64,000 bases of DNA. Source: Zea mays (taxonomy: Eukaryota > Streptophyta > Magnoliopsida > Poales > Poaceae). Every line of letters begins with the position of its first letter. The first letter of the stretch is position 1. Position numbers and translations under genes: made by a program. Positions 34,580-44,648 of the stretch are shown one piece after another. The stretch lies in contig NC_050098.1 in NCBI RefSeq assembly GCF_902167145.1, positions 80,516,207 to 80,580,206 on the forward strand, read 5' to 3'. Below the pieces are notes generated by a model, which was given only the letters and a program-made list of their open reading frames with translations, had not been told where the DNA came from and made no database searches.

Positions 34580-35685
34580 TCACACCCAACCCCTCCTCCT
34601 GCCCTTCGAATCTAAATTTCAAAGATATGATCTTAAATCAGAATGAAGTAATCATGAAACAAAATTTAAAAAGGACTTCCTTCTGAAGTTGCAAAGAGAA
34701 TGACAATCGAAAAGCAGTTTTCCCTAATAATAACAATAAGCACCCACTTCCTATAAGTCTCACCCTTCGCTTCACCCTAGGAGGACTCTGGCCTGAATCT
34801 CGGGACGAGATTTCTTTAAGGGGGGAAGGCTGTGACACCCCAGTGTCACCTACGGTTTCTCTCAAGTGCTAACCCAAGAACCATCATCCTATGTGAACCA
34901 AAAATTGGGCATGAACATCAAATGGACTTAAGAATAAAGAATCCACTAAGCTTATACTTAAAAGTATCATGTTCAAAACAAATGGGTTTTTCAATAAGGC
35001 AAAATGTGCAACCCCAATAAAAAACCCTAATTGAGCCCTATAAACAAAATTCAAGAGAAAGGGCAAAAGAGTATGAAAAATTTAGAATCATGGCTTGGGC
35101 TAATTATAAACATTAAAGTATACTAAATAAGCAAAAACAAAGATTATGGAAGCTTGGCCAAAAAAATTTAAATAAAACTCTAAACAAGCCTCTCAAGTGG
35201 GATTTCATTAGGGAATTCTGAAATTCAGAATTCTGAATTTCAGACTTTGAGCCAAAGATCAAGCGTGTTCACCTTGATCCCTAACTCAAATCCTAATGGC
35301 CCCATTGACAAAAACGTGCATAATTAACCTCTCTGTCTTGTGCCAGAAGATGGCATCGGGACGCGTGCCATGGACACGTCAAACCCGAGATCTTCTCCCT
35401 GTGTGCGGCAGTGAGACAAACAAGATTTCTCCCCTCTCTATCTCTTAATCCAGTCAGCCAAACCTGCTAGCCTCCACACACAAACGACAAAGGAACCTGA
35501 GAGGAAGAGATCCCTCAACGGGATCATGGCCATAATCTCAAAGATTTGGGGCCAATCCGCGCTTGAACTCGACCTCTCTCTGCGCTGCCTCGTGCTCGAC
35601 GTTGTGCGAGACGCCTGAGCGCGCACTGGCGTTCGCCGCGCACGCCCCGAGCGCTTGTCAGGGCCCCACCCTCGGTCGTGCTCGC
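34580..35685 (+). repeat. Element E copy 2: 3' untranslated region, PPT and truncated LTR (855 bp)
   Basis: Palindrome and PPT at about 34795-34830, LTR start at 34831, LTR broken at 35685 after GCTCGC. The break is at the identical base as in copy 1 and is followed by integrase sequence of copy 3. The truncated LTR has no TATA box. Confidence 0.9.
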
Positions 35686-35951
35686 CCTGTGCACACCACT
35701 GATAAGGCTCAAAAGTATGCAGAGTTGTACATTGACCGGATCGTGTGTTTGCACGGATCACCTCGGACCATTGTTTCTGACCGAGGAGCCCAATTTGTTG
35801 CCAGATTTTGGGAATAACTGCAGGAGTCTTTGGGAACCAAGCTAACAGAAGTTCAGCTTACCACCCACAGACTGATGGTCAGATGGAAAGGGTAAACCAA
35901 ATTCTGGAGGATATGTTGAGAGCTTGTGCAATCGATTGTTGCAAGAACTGG
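35686..35951 (+). pseudogene. Element E copy 3: integrase fragment left of F
   Basis: Same start as copy 2 (PVHTTDKAQ), with a stop at FWE* and a 2-base deletion near 35845 that changes the frame. It is interrupted at 35951 by F; the sequence continues at 49471 after the duplicated ACTGG. Confidence 0.9.
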
Positions 35952-37517
35952 TGTCGGCGTTTCGAGACCGGGGGGTCCCTGGGCCGACGAGTGAATGTCG
36001 CCGCGTGCCCCAGCCCAGATGGGTCGAGTGCGAGGGCAAGCGCGAAGGGGGGAGAGCGAGGCGGCCGGAGACCGGCGTGAGAGAGGTGGGAATCCCGCGG
36101 CCTTCGTGTTCGTCCCACGCCCAGGTCGGGTGCGCTTGCAGTAGGGGGTTACAAGCGTCCACGCGGGAGAGGGAGCGAGCGGCTCCAAGCGAGCGCCTGT
36201 CTCGTCCTCGTCCCCGCGCGGCCAACCCTCCCTAAGAGGGCCCTGGTCCTTCCTTTTATAGGCGTAAGGAGAGGATCCAGGTGTACAATGGGAGGCGTAG
36301 CAGAGTGCTACGTGTCTAGCGGAGGAGAGCTAGCGCCCTAAGTACATGCCGTTGTGGCAGCCGGAGAGATTTTGGCACCCAGCTGGTGTGATGTCGTGGC
36401 CGTCGGAGGAGCGATGGAGCCTGGTGGAGGGACAGATGTCGGAGCAGTTGAGTCCTTGCTGACGTCCTCTTGCTTCCGTAAGGGGGCTGAGAGCCGCCGT
36501 CGTCACAGAGTACGCGGGGCGCCATCATTGCCTATCTGGCGGTGCTAGCCAGATGGGACGCCGGTCTTGTTCCCTGCGGCCCGAGTTAGCTCGGGGTAGG
36601 GTGATGATGGCGCCTCCTGTTGACGTGGCTGGCCTGCGCCCTAGGCTGGGCGATGTGGAAGCTCCTCCGAAGCCGAGGTCGAGTCTGTCTTCCGTGGCCG
36701 AGGTCGAGTCCGAGCCCTAGGTCGGGCGGAGCGGAGTTCGTCGTCTTCTGGGGCTGAGCCCGAGTTCGAGCCCTGGGTCGGGCGGAGCGGAGTTCATCGT
36801 CTTCTGGGGCTGAGCCCGAGTCCGAGCCCTGGGTCGGCTGGAGCGGAGTTCGCCGTCTTCCGGGACTTAGCCCGAGTCCGAGCCCTGGGTCGGGCGGAGC
36901 GGAGTTCGTCGTCTTCTGGGGCTGAGCCCGAGTCCGAGCCCTGGGTCGGGCGGAGCGGAGTTCGTCGTCTTCCGGGACTTAGCCTGAGTCCGAGCCCTGG
37001 GTCGGGCGGAGCAGATCTTCCTATGGCGCCTTTGGCCGGGCCTGACTGCCTGTCAGTCTCACTCTGTCAAGTGGCACCGCAGTCGGAGTGGCGCTGGCGG
37101 CGCTGTCCTTCTGTCAGGCCGGTCAGTGGAGCGGTGAAGTGACGGCGGTCACTTCGGCTCTGCCGGCTGGGGGGCGCGCGTCAGGATAAAGGTGTCAGGC
37201 CACCTTTGCATTAAATGCTCCTGCGATTTGGTCAGTTGGTGCGGCGATTTGGTCAGGGTTGCTTCTTAGCGAAGGCAGGGCCTCGGGCGAGCCGAAAATA
37301 TGTTCGCCGTTGGAGGGGGGCCTCGGGCGAGACGGAAATCCTCCGGGGTTGGCTGCCCTTGTCCGAGGCTAGGCTCGGGCGAGGCGTGATCGAGTCGCTC
37401 GAATGGACTGATCCCTGACTTAGTCGCGCCCATCAGGCCTTTGCAGCTTTATGCTGATCGGGGTTACCAGCTGAGAATTAGGAGCCTTGAGGATACCCCT
37501 AATTATGGTCCCCGACA
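35952..37517 (-). repeat. Element F 3' LTR (1566 bp)
   Basis: In element orientation TGTCGGGGACC to CGAAACGCCGACA. TATA box CCTATAAAAGG on the minus strand at about 36253-36263. Upstream of it, in U3, lie six units of a 56-bp tandem repeat (about 36715-37015). Confidence 0.95.
36715..37015 (-). repeat. 56-bp tandem repeats in the U3 of F's 3' LTR
   Basis: Units recognised by GCGGAGCGGAGTTC at 36727, 36783, 36839, 36895, 36951 and 37007 (last one altered). They lie upstream of the TATA box, where enhancer repeats are common in LTRs. The 5' LTR has one unit fewer. Confidence 0.9.
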
Positions 37518-37534
37518 GTAGCCCCCGAGCCTCG
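37518..37534 (-). promoter_or_regulatory. Element F polypurine tract
   Basis: The minus strand reads GAGGCTCGGGGGCTAC directly before the 3' LTR, a purine-rich run in the expected place. Confidence 0.75.
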
Positions 37535-39270
37535 AAGGGAGTGTTAGCACTCGCTTGGAGGCTTTCGTCGCACTTTTTTGCAAGGGGACCAGCCTTTCTC
37601 GGTTGCATTATGTTCCGGTGGGTGCGCGCGAGCGCACCCGCCGGGTTTAGCCCCCAAGGCCTCGGAGGAGTGATTTTACTCCTTCGAGGTCTTAATGCCT
37701 TGCGTAATGCTTCGGCTGGTCTGGTTGTTCCCTCATGCGAGCTGGCCGTAGCCCGGGTGTACGGTCGGGTCCCAAGTTCTCGAGCTGGTATGTTGACGCT
37801 GTCAACGGTTCGGCCGGAGCCGGGTTTGCGATAGCAGCCCCCGAGCCTCTGCACAGGGCGAGAGGGCGATCAGGGACAGACTCGGTAAGCGCCATGTTGC
37901 CCTCGATGGGCGCCGAACATGGTGTCTCCGGTGAGCTGCAAGCTTGTAATCCGAGTGGACGTCCGTGCCCCGTTCGTTAGGGGTCGGCTAGGGGCCCAGA
38001 GGCACGCCCAAAAGTACCTGCGGGTGATCTGCCGGACGCGGTCCCCTGGCGACGGGGTCCGAGGGCTCGATGCCTCCCTCCGATGGGATTCCGTTACAAG
38101 ATCGCTCCCGCTGGTCTCGGAAATGTCCTAGGGTACCTCGGGAGCGCAGCCCGAGCCTTGGTTATGTATCGAACGTACCCATGGTCATCCCTCGCTCGGC
38201 GTCTGAGGCGGCTGTGAACCCTTCGGGAGCCAGCCTTCGAACCCCTGATCAGTAATGGGCGCGGAGCCCGAGTAGCCTGAGGCGGCCGTGGAACCCTTCC
38301 GAGGGGCCGACCTTCGAACCTCTGACCAGTAGTGGGTGTAGGGCCCACGCGATCTGAGGCGGCTGTCGAACCCTTCCGGGGGGCCAGCCTTCGAACCTCT
38401 GATCAGTAGGGAGGCTCGGAGCCTGGTTCCTTCACGAGGAAGGATCCTTTTCGGGGTATCCCCCTTTCCCGGTCCCTGTTGCAAGAGAGAGAAAGAGGAA
38501 AAAAGGAAAAGGATATGAAATCGAACGACGCGGCGTACCTTTTTTGGCGCGGTTATTGCGGCGAAGGCGAAGCGTCGCCTGCTTCTCCTGCCAGAGGCGC
38601 CGCCTGTCCCACCGCGGAGTTAATGCGACGGGGTGAGTGGTTGGCGGGGCGGCCGTTGCGCGTGCGCGAGCCGTTCGAGGAACGGAACACGGGCGCGTTG
38701 TCTTCACGCCGTGAGAGAGGGTTCTCTCGCTAGCCCCGGATGGGACGTGAGCTGGGCTGACGACGTGACCGCTGCTCCCGCCCGCCTGCCACCGTCATTA
38801 CTGCCGGCCCATTTTTGGCTGCACTGACCGCCGCGCCAGGCTGGCGCTGCTGGGTCGTGCGCTGGGTCGCCTCGAGTCGAGGTATTGGTTCCGCAATCGA
38901 GGAGGCGCGGTGGTGGCGCAAGTGGCGGTGCAGTTGCATGCACGAAGCATTCGGCGCGCCGGTTGCATGACACGTGGGCCTGGGCCTCCATGCTGGGCGT
39001 GTTGGGAGTCGGAGAAGCGAGCCCACTTGGCGCGGTTGCATGCCGCCTGCATGGCTGCCCGCCCCTTTCGCACGTTGGTCTGGGCAAAAGTGGAGGGTCA
39101 CTTGTAACCGCTGGGCGGTTGTGCGCACCGCGCACGGCGGTTTGGCTTCTTCTGCTCTGAGCCGGTTTGCATGACGTGTGGGACCCAGCCCCCGCGCCGC
39201 AGGGGAGGGCCTTGGAGCGTGTTGGAGAAGACTCAGCCCGTGACGGCTGGGGACGCAAGTAGGTATAGTC
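37535..39270. other. Element F 3' region, proximal part
   Basis: GC-rich, no convincing gene on either strand. Several open frames exist only because stop codons are rare at this composition. Imperfect repeats with GAACCC/TTCGAACC and GATCAGTA blocks lie at about 38210-38410 (for example AGCCTTCGAACC at three places). Confidence 0.5.
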
Positions 39271-39273
39271 GCC

Positions 39274-39280
39274 TTTAAAA
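39274..39280 (+). promoter_or_regulatory. TATA-like box before F's antisense ORF
   Basis: CCTTTAAAAGG on the plus strand, 28 nt before the ATG at 39308. The spacing would leave almost no leader, so the real start could be the next ATG (39326) or the motif may be fortuitous. Confidence 0.35.
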
Positions 39281-39307
39281 GGAGGGTGACCCCCTTGGAA
39301 GGCGACC

Positions 39308-39970
39308 ATGTCTTCGTGCTCCCTTATGCATCGTGTCTTTCCACCTTCCAAGCCCCCGGATGGGGGATACCCGCCGTCTTTCTGCCTTGTCGTCGGGGGA
39401 ACGCAACTCCGCGGGAGTTAGTACCTTTCAGCCATCGTTCGGCTTCAAGGATTTTCATCACACAGCCCGGTTGCACCCCTCCGCTGGTGGTCACCCAAGA
39501 CGGTGACCTCCAGCTCCTGGATGGGGAGAGGCAAGCCGGGCTGTGATCTCGATCCCGCCCTCAGCGTCAAGGGTGTTCGTCATCCTCGCTGGGGCGGGGA
39601 GCGAGGCGAGCCAGGGCTCTACCTCCTGCGCGGGTCGGCGGGCCACCTCTTCTTCCAGCTTCTGGTGGTGGCAAACGCCCTCCAGCTCTACGGCGGAGAC
39701 GTCCTCCAGCCATGCCGGGGAAGGCGAACTGTTGCTGCCCAGCTAGGATGCAACATTCCGCCCTCTTCCTTGCATTCGCGGCGAGGACGACAGCGAGGAC
39801 CTGCCGGTGCGCTTGGGAGTGGCCCGCTCTTTGGCTTTAATAGCTGGTTCGCGTCCCTTGAGCGGGAACGCGAACGAGAGCCCTCCAGCGGCCGCGTCCA
39901 CTTGGGACCATGGCTGCTGCTGCAGAGGTCGCTGGCGGGTCCCCCGGTGTTCGTCGCCCCGCAGGCTTGA
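39308..39970 (+). pseudogene. Antisense ORF of element F
   Basis: A plus-strand frame opposite to gag-pol, from ATG 39308 (MSSCSLMHRVFPPSK) to a stop at 39968. It is 221 codons with a single TAG at 39419-39421. Composition is rich in Gly, Arg, Ser and Pro; no known domain recognised. The placement between pol and 3' LTR on the opposite strand parallels the antisense gene of C and D, but the protein is unrelated. GC-rich DNA makes chance frames likely, so confidence is moderate. Confidence 0.5.
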
Positions 39971-41337
39971 GGTTGCTCATACCCGCGGGGACGGAACCAG
40001 AGTTCCGTTTATAATGGCACTTTGAATGCCAGTGTTTTTGTTCATTGTGGCTGTCGAGGCCTGAACATGTATGTAACTTTGGCACGGAGCCGTGTTTTTT
40101 CCTCATTTTCGAGCACTAAGACTCGCCCGTTGGTTGTCTGAACCGCTTCACCAAGCTTGAGTCGCCTCGTGTCAAGGTGACGAGTGAGGTATCCGTATCC
40201 CGGAGGCGTAGGAGTCCCTCGGCTCGGTCGGCCTTGTTGTCCGAGGCTCCTCTAGCTTAGTTAAAGGGACCCCTTGGCCGCTCTTGGATGAGTCGAGGCC
40301 AGAGGTAGCGATATCAGCATGAACAGGGGCAGAGTTGGCTCGAAAATGAAACCTGGTTGGCCGGAGCCTAGCCGGGTCGTCCGTTAGCGGGACCGACGCT
40401 GGAGTTGACCAGCCGACGCCTCGGGTCGGGCTGGCGCCCTCGGAGGACGGCTGGCCGAGGCCCCGGGGCGACTGGCCGAGCCGCCTGCTCGGGCCGGAGT
40501 CCCAGAGAAGACCCTGGCAGCGATTGCCCGGGCGTGGTGATGACGTCGTCCTCTAGAGCGGAGATCCTCGGATCGTGTCGCCGTCCGAGGCTAGGTCGGA
40601 CCTCGCCGAAGGTGTCGTCGATGCCGAGGGTGCTACTGCCCCCTTCCAGCGTCAAGACCCGAGCCTGCAGGATCAGATTGTCTTGTAGCGTGTGTCTCCT
40701 GCGGCCGCCGAGGCCAGAACACACACCCTCGCTGTGTTGTAAAGCTGCGTCTCTTTTCCTCTTGTTTCGGGTATCTGGACTTTTTTGTCGGTAACAGGGA
40801 TGTTTGTGCGAGCGAGAGTTGCTTCTCGCGGAAGGTGATGAGTGAGGTATCCGTGTCCCGGAGGCGTAGGAGTCCCTCGGCTCGGTCGGCCTTGCCGCTT
40901 ACGCGCACTTTTACCCGTCCATGAGGCTCTGTCACCGACTCAGTCGAGAAGGCTCGAAGGATCGCTTCGGCAGAAGAACTTCCGAACTTGAAGACTTGTT
41001 CGGTCCGCGGAATCTCTTATCCGAACGTGAGTTACTTATCGCAGAAGGTGATGAGTGAGGAATCTATATCCCGGAGGCGTAGGAGTCCCTCGGCTCGGTC
41101 AGCCTTGGCTGCTTACGTGTACTCCGTCGTTTTCAGGATCCACTTTTCGAAGTAGTCAAATAGCACGAAAGATATTCTGGCAGAAGAGATCTTTTTTCGA
41201 GTAAAATTTCAACGCAGAGGGGGTTCCCCCCCTTTTAGCCCCCGAGGGAGGGTCGGGCTTTGCCGAGGCGAGGCCGACCCTTCCTTGATGACTAAACTGT
41301 GCGTGGGTGCGAGGTATATGAACAACTTGAAAACATC
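39971..41337. repeat. Element F region between antisense ORF and pol, with three dispersed 61-bp repeats
   Basis: Near-identical blocks at 40176-40236, 40832-40894 and 41046-41107 share GTGAGG.ATC.., CCCGGAGGCGTAGGAGTCCC and TCGGCTCGGTC. The second and third share additional upstream sequence (GAGTT.CTT.TCGC.GAAGGTGATGAG). No gene is recognised in between. Confidence 0.8.
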
Positions 41338-44300
41338 TTAAGGGTAGAAGCGACGTAGCTGTTGGATGTTCCAAGCGTTGCCGTAGACCTCGCCTTGACT
41401 GTTGGCCAGCTTGTACGTTCCGGGCTTCAGAACCTTGGCGATGACGAACGGTCCCTCCCAGGGGGGCGTGAGCTTGTGCCTCCCTCGGGCGTCTTGTCGC
41501 AGCCGAAGCACCAGGTCGCCCACCTGGAGCTCTCGGGACCGGACCCCTCGGGCGTGGTAGCGTCGCAGGGACTGCTGGTACCGCGCCGAGTGTAGTAAGG
41601 CCTTATCCCGAGCCTCTTCCAGCTGGTCCAGCGAGTCTTCTCGGCTAGCTTGGTTGCTTTGATCACTGTAGGCCCTCGTCCTCAGGGAGCCGTATTCCAG
41701 GTCTGTGGGCAAGACGGCCTCGGCCCCGTAGACTAGGAAGAACGGCGTGAAACCCGTGGCTCGGCTCGGCGTTGTCCTCAGGCTCCAGACCACCGAGGGG
41801 AGTTCCTTCATCCATCGCTTGCCGAACTTGTTAAGGTCGTTGTAGATCCGAGGCTTGAGCCCTTGTAGAATCATGCCGTTGGCACGCTCTACTTGCCCAT
41901 TTGACATGGGATGAGCCACGGCGGCCCAGTCCACCCGGATGCGGTGATCCTCGTAGAAGTCCAGGAACTTTCTGCCGGTGAACTGGGTGCCGTTGTCGGT
42001 GATGATGGAGTTCGGGACCCCGAAGCGATGGATGATGTTGGTGAAGAAAGCCACCGCCTGCTCGGACCTGATGCTGTTCAGGGGTCGGACCTCGATCCAC
42101 TTGGAGAATTTGTCGATGGCGACCAGCAGGTGCGTGTAGCCCTCGGGTGCCTTCTGCAAGGGGCCGACGAGGTCCAGACCCCACACAGCAAAGGGCCAGG
42201 TGATGGGTATCGTCTGCAGAGCCTGAGCGGGCAGGTGGGTATGCTTCGCATAGAATTGACACCCTTCGCAGGTGCGGACAATTCTAGTGGCGTCGACCAC
42301 CACCGTTGGCCAGTAGAAGCCTTGTCGGAAAGCATTCCCGACAAGGGCTCGAGGCGCTGCGTGATGGCCGCAAGCCCCCGAGTGTATCTCTCGCAGGAGT
42401 TCCTGACCTTCGGTGACGGAGATGCATCGCTGGAGGATGCCTGAGGGGCTGCGGTGGTAGAGATCCTTCTCATCGCCCAGCAAGACGAACGACTTGGCGC
42501 GCCGCGCCACCCGCCGAGCCTCGGCTCGGTCGAGGGGTAGCTCTCCTTGGTGGAGATATTGCAGGTACGGGGTCTGCCAGTTTCGATCAGGCGTGGCCCC
42601 GCTTCGCTCCTCCTCGACGCGCAGCGCCTCACCCTCGGGGGCCGAGGGTACCTCGGGCTGAGCCGAGGTCGCCTCGGGCCGAGCTGAGGGTGCCTCGGGC
42701 TGTGCCGGGGGTACCTCGGGCTGGGCCGAGGGTACCTCGGACTCGGTCGAGGGCACCTCAGGCTCGGGCGTGTCTTCGATCTTGACGAAAGGTTGGTGCA
42801 GATCCCGGGAGAAGACGTCCGGGGGAACCGTTGTTCGCCCCGAGGCTATTTTAGCCAGTTCATCCGCAGTCTCGTTGTAGCGCCGAGCGATGTGGTTGAG
42901 CTCGAGCCCGTAGAACTTGTCCTCCAAGCGCCGAACCTCATCGCAGTAGGCCTCCATCTTCGGGTCGCGGCAGTGGGAGTTCTTCATGACTTGGTCGATG
43001 ACGAGCTGCGAGTCACCGCGGGCGTCGAGGCGCCGGACCCCTAGCTCGATGGCGATCCGCAACCCGTTGACCAGAGCCTCATACTCAGCCACATTGTTGG
43101 ACGCCGGGAAATGGAGGCGTAGCACATAGCGTAGGTGTTTCCCGAGGGGCGAGATGAAGAGTAGGCCTGCGCCGGCTCCCGTCTTCATCAGCGACCCGTC
43201 GAAAAACATGGTCCAGAGCTCCGGTTGGATCGGAGCCGTCGGTAGCTGGGTGTCGACCCATTCGGCCACGAAGTCCGCCAAAACCTGGGAGTTGATGGCC
43301 TTCCAAGGGGCGAACGAGATTGTCTCGCCCATGATTTCCACCGCCACTTTGCAATCCTACCCGAGGCCTCTCGGCACTGGATGATCTCCCCCAGGGGGAA
43401 GGATGACACCACAGTTACCGGATGAGACTCGAAGTAGTGTCGCAACTTCCGCCGTGCCAGGATCACTGCATACAGCAGCTTCTGAACTTGTGGGTAGCGG
43501 ACCTTGGTTTCGAACAGTACCTCGCTGACGAAGTAAACTGGCCTCTGAACGGGCAATGCATGCCCCTCTTCTTGCCTTTCGACCACAATCGCGGCGCTAA
43601 CCACCTGAGTGGTCGCGACGACGTAGACCAAGAGGGCTTCTCCGGCAGCTGGAGGCACCAAGATAGGCGCCTTTGTGAGGAGCGCCTTCAAGTTCCCGAG
43701 AGCTTCCTCGGCCTCGGGGGTCCAAGTGAAGCACTCGGCCTTCCTTAAGAGGCGGTACAGAGGTAGACCTCTTTCGCCGAGACGTGAGATGAAACGGCTC
43801 GGAGCCGCGAGACATCCCATGACCCTCTGTACGCCTTTCAAGTCCTTGATGGGCCCCATGCTGGTGATGGCTGCGATCTTCTCCGGGTTGGCTTCGATGC
43901 CCCGCTCGGAGACGATGAACCCCAAGAGCATGCCTCGGGGCACCCCGAAGACACACTTCTCGGGATTGAGCTTGACGCCTTTCGCCTTGAGGCATCGGAA
44001 TGTCACCTCAAGGTCGGAAAGGAGGTCAGAAGCTTTCCTCGTCTTGACTACGATGTCATCGACGTAGGCCTCGACCGTGCGGCCGATGTGTTCGCCGAAC
44101 ACATGGTTCATGCACCGCTGGTACGTCGCGCCCGCATTCCTCAAACCGAACGGCATGGTGACATAGCAGTACATGCCGAAGGGTGTGATGAAAGAAGTCG
44201 CGAGCTGGTCGGACTCTTTCATCCTGATTTGATGATACCCTGAGTAGGCATCGAGGAAAGACAGGGTTTCGCACCCAGCAGTGGAATCCACGATTTGATC

Positions 44301-44642
44301 GATGCGAGGCAGAGGGTAGGGAACCTTCGGACATGCTTTGTTGAGAACAGTGTAGTCTACACACATCCGCCATTTCCCCCCTTTCTTTCTCACAAGCACA
44401 GGGTTGGCAAGCCATTCGGGATGGAATACCTCTTTGATGAACCCTGCCGCCATTAGCTTGTGGATCTCCTCGCCTATGGCTCTGCGCTTCTCTTCGTCGA
44501 ATCGGCGCAGAGGCTGCTTGACGGGTCGGGCTCCGGCCTGAATATCCAGCGAGTGCTCGGCGACATCCCTCGGTATGCCGGGCATGTCCGAGGGACTCCA
44601 CGTGAAGACGTCGGCGTTCGCGCGGAGAAAGTCGATGAGCAC
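41338..44642 (-). pseudogene. Element F pol: RT, RNase H, integrase
   Basis: RT with MCVDYTVLNKACPK, PYPLPRIDQIVD and AYVDDIVVKTRK (about 44060). RNase H with FFDGSLMKTGAGAG (about 43210), NNVAEYEALVNGL and RGDSQLVIDQV. A Pro/Glu/Ala-rich spacer with repeated PSAQPEVP-like units (about 42640-42770). HHCC region (CEGCQFYAK) and integrase with WGLDLVGPL, ITDNGTQF and SNGQVERANG. No chromodomain; it ends RRFYP. One single-base deletion at about 43345 changes frame between RT and RNase H. Otherwise open, and the best-preserved pol in the window. Confidence 0.93.
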
Positions 44643-44648
44643 TGCTTC

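Noticed and set aside
38704..39351. 215-codon minus-strand frame in F's 3' region
   Set aside because: High GC content, low-complexity Arg/Ala/Pro composition, and it overlaps the antisense ORF and its upstream region. No domain.
41911..42444. 177-codon plus-strand frame opposite F's integrase (also 45384-46106 opposite gag)
   Set aside because: Shadow of a GC-rich coding region; third-position G/C in pol removes stops on the opposite strand.
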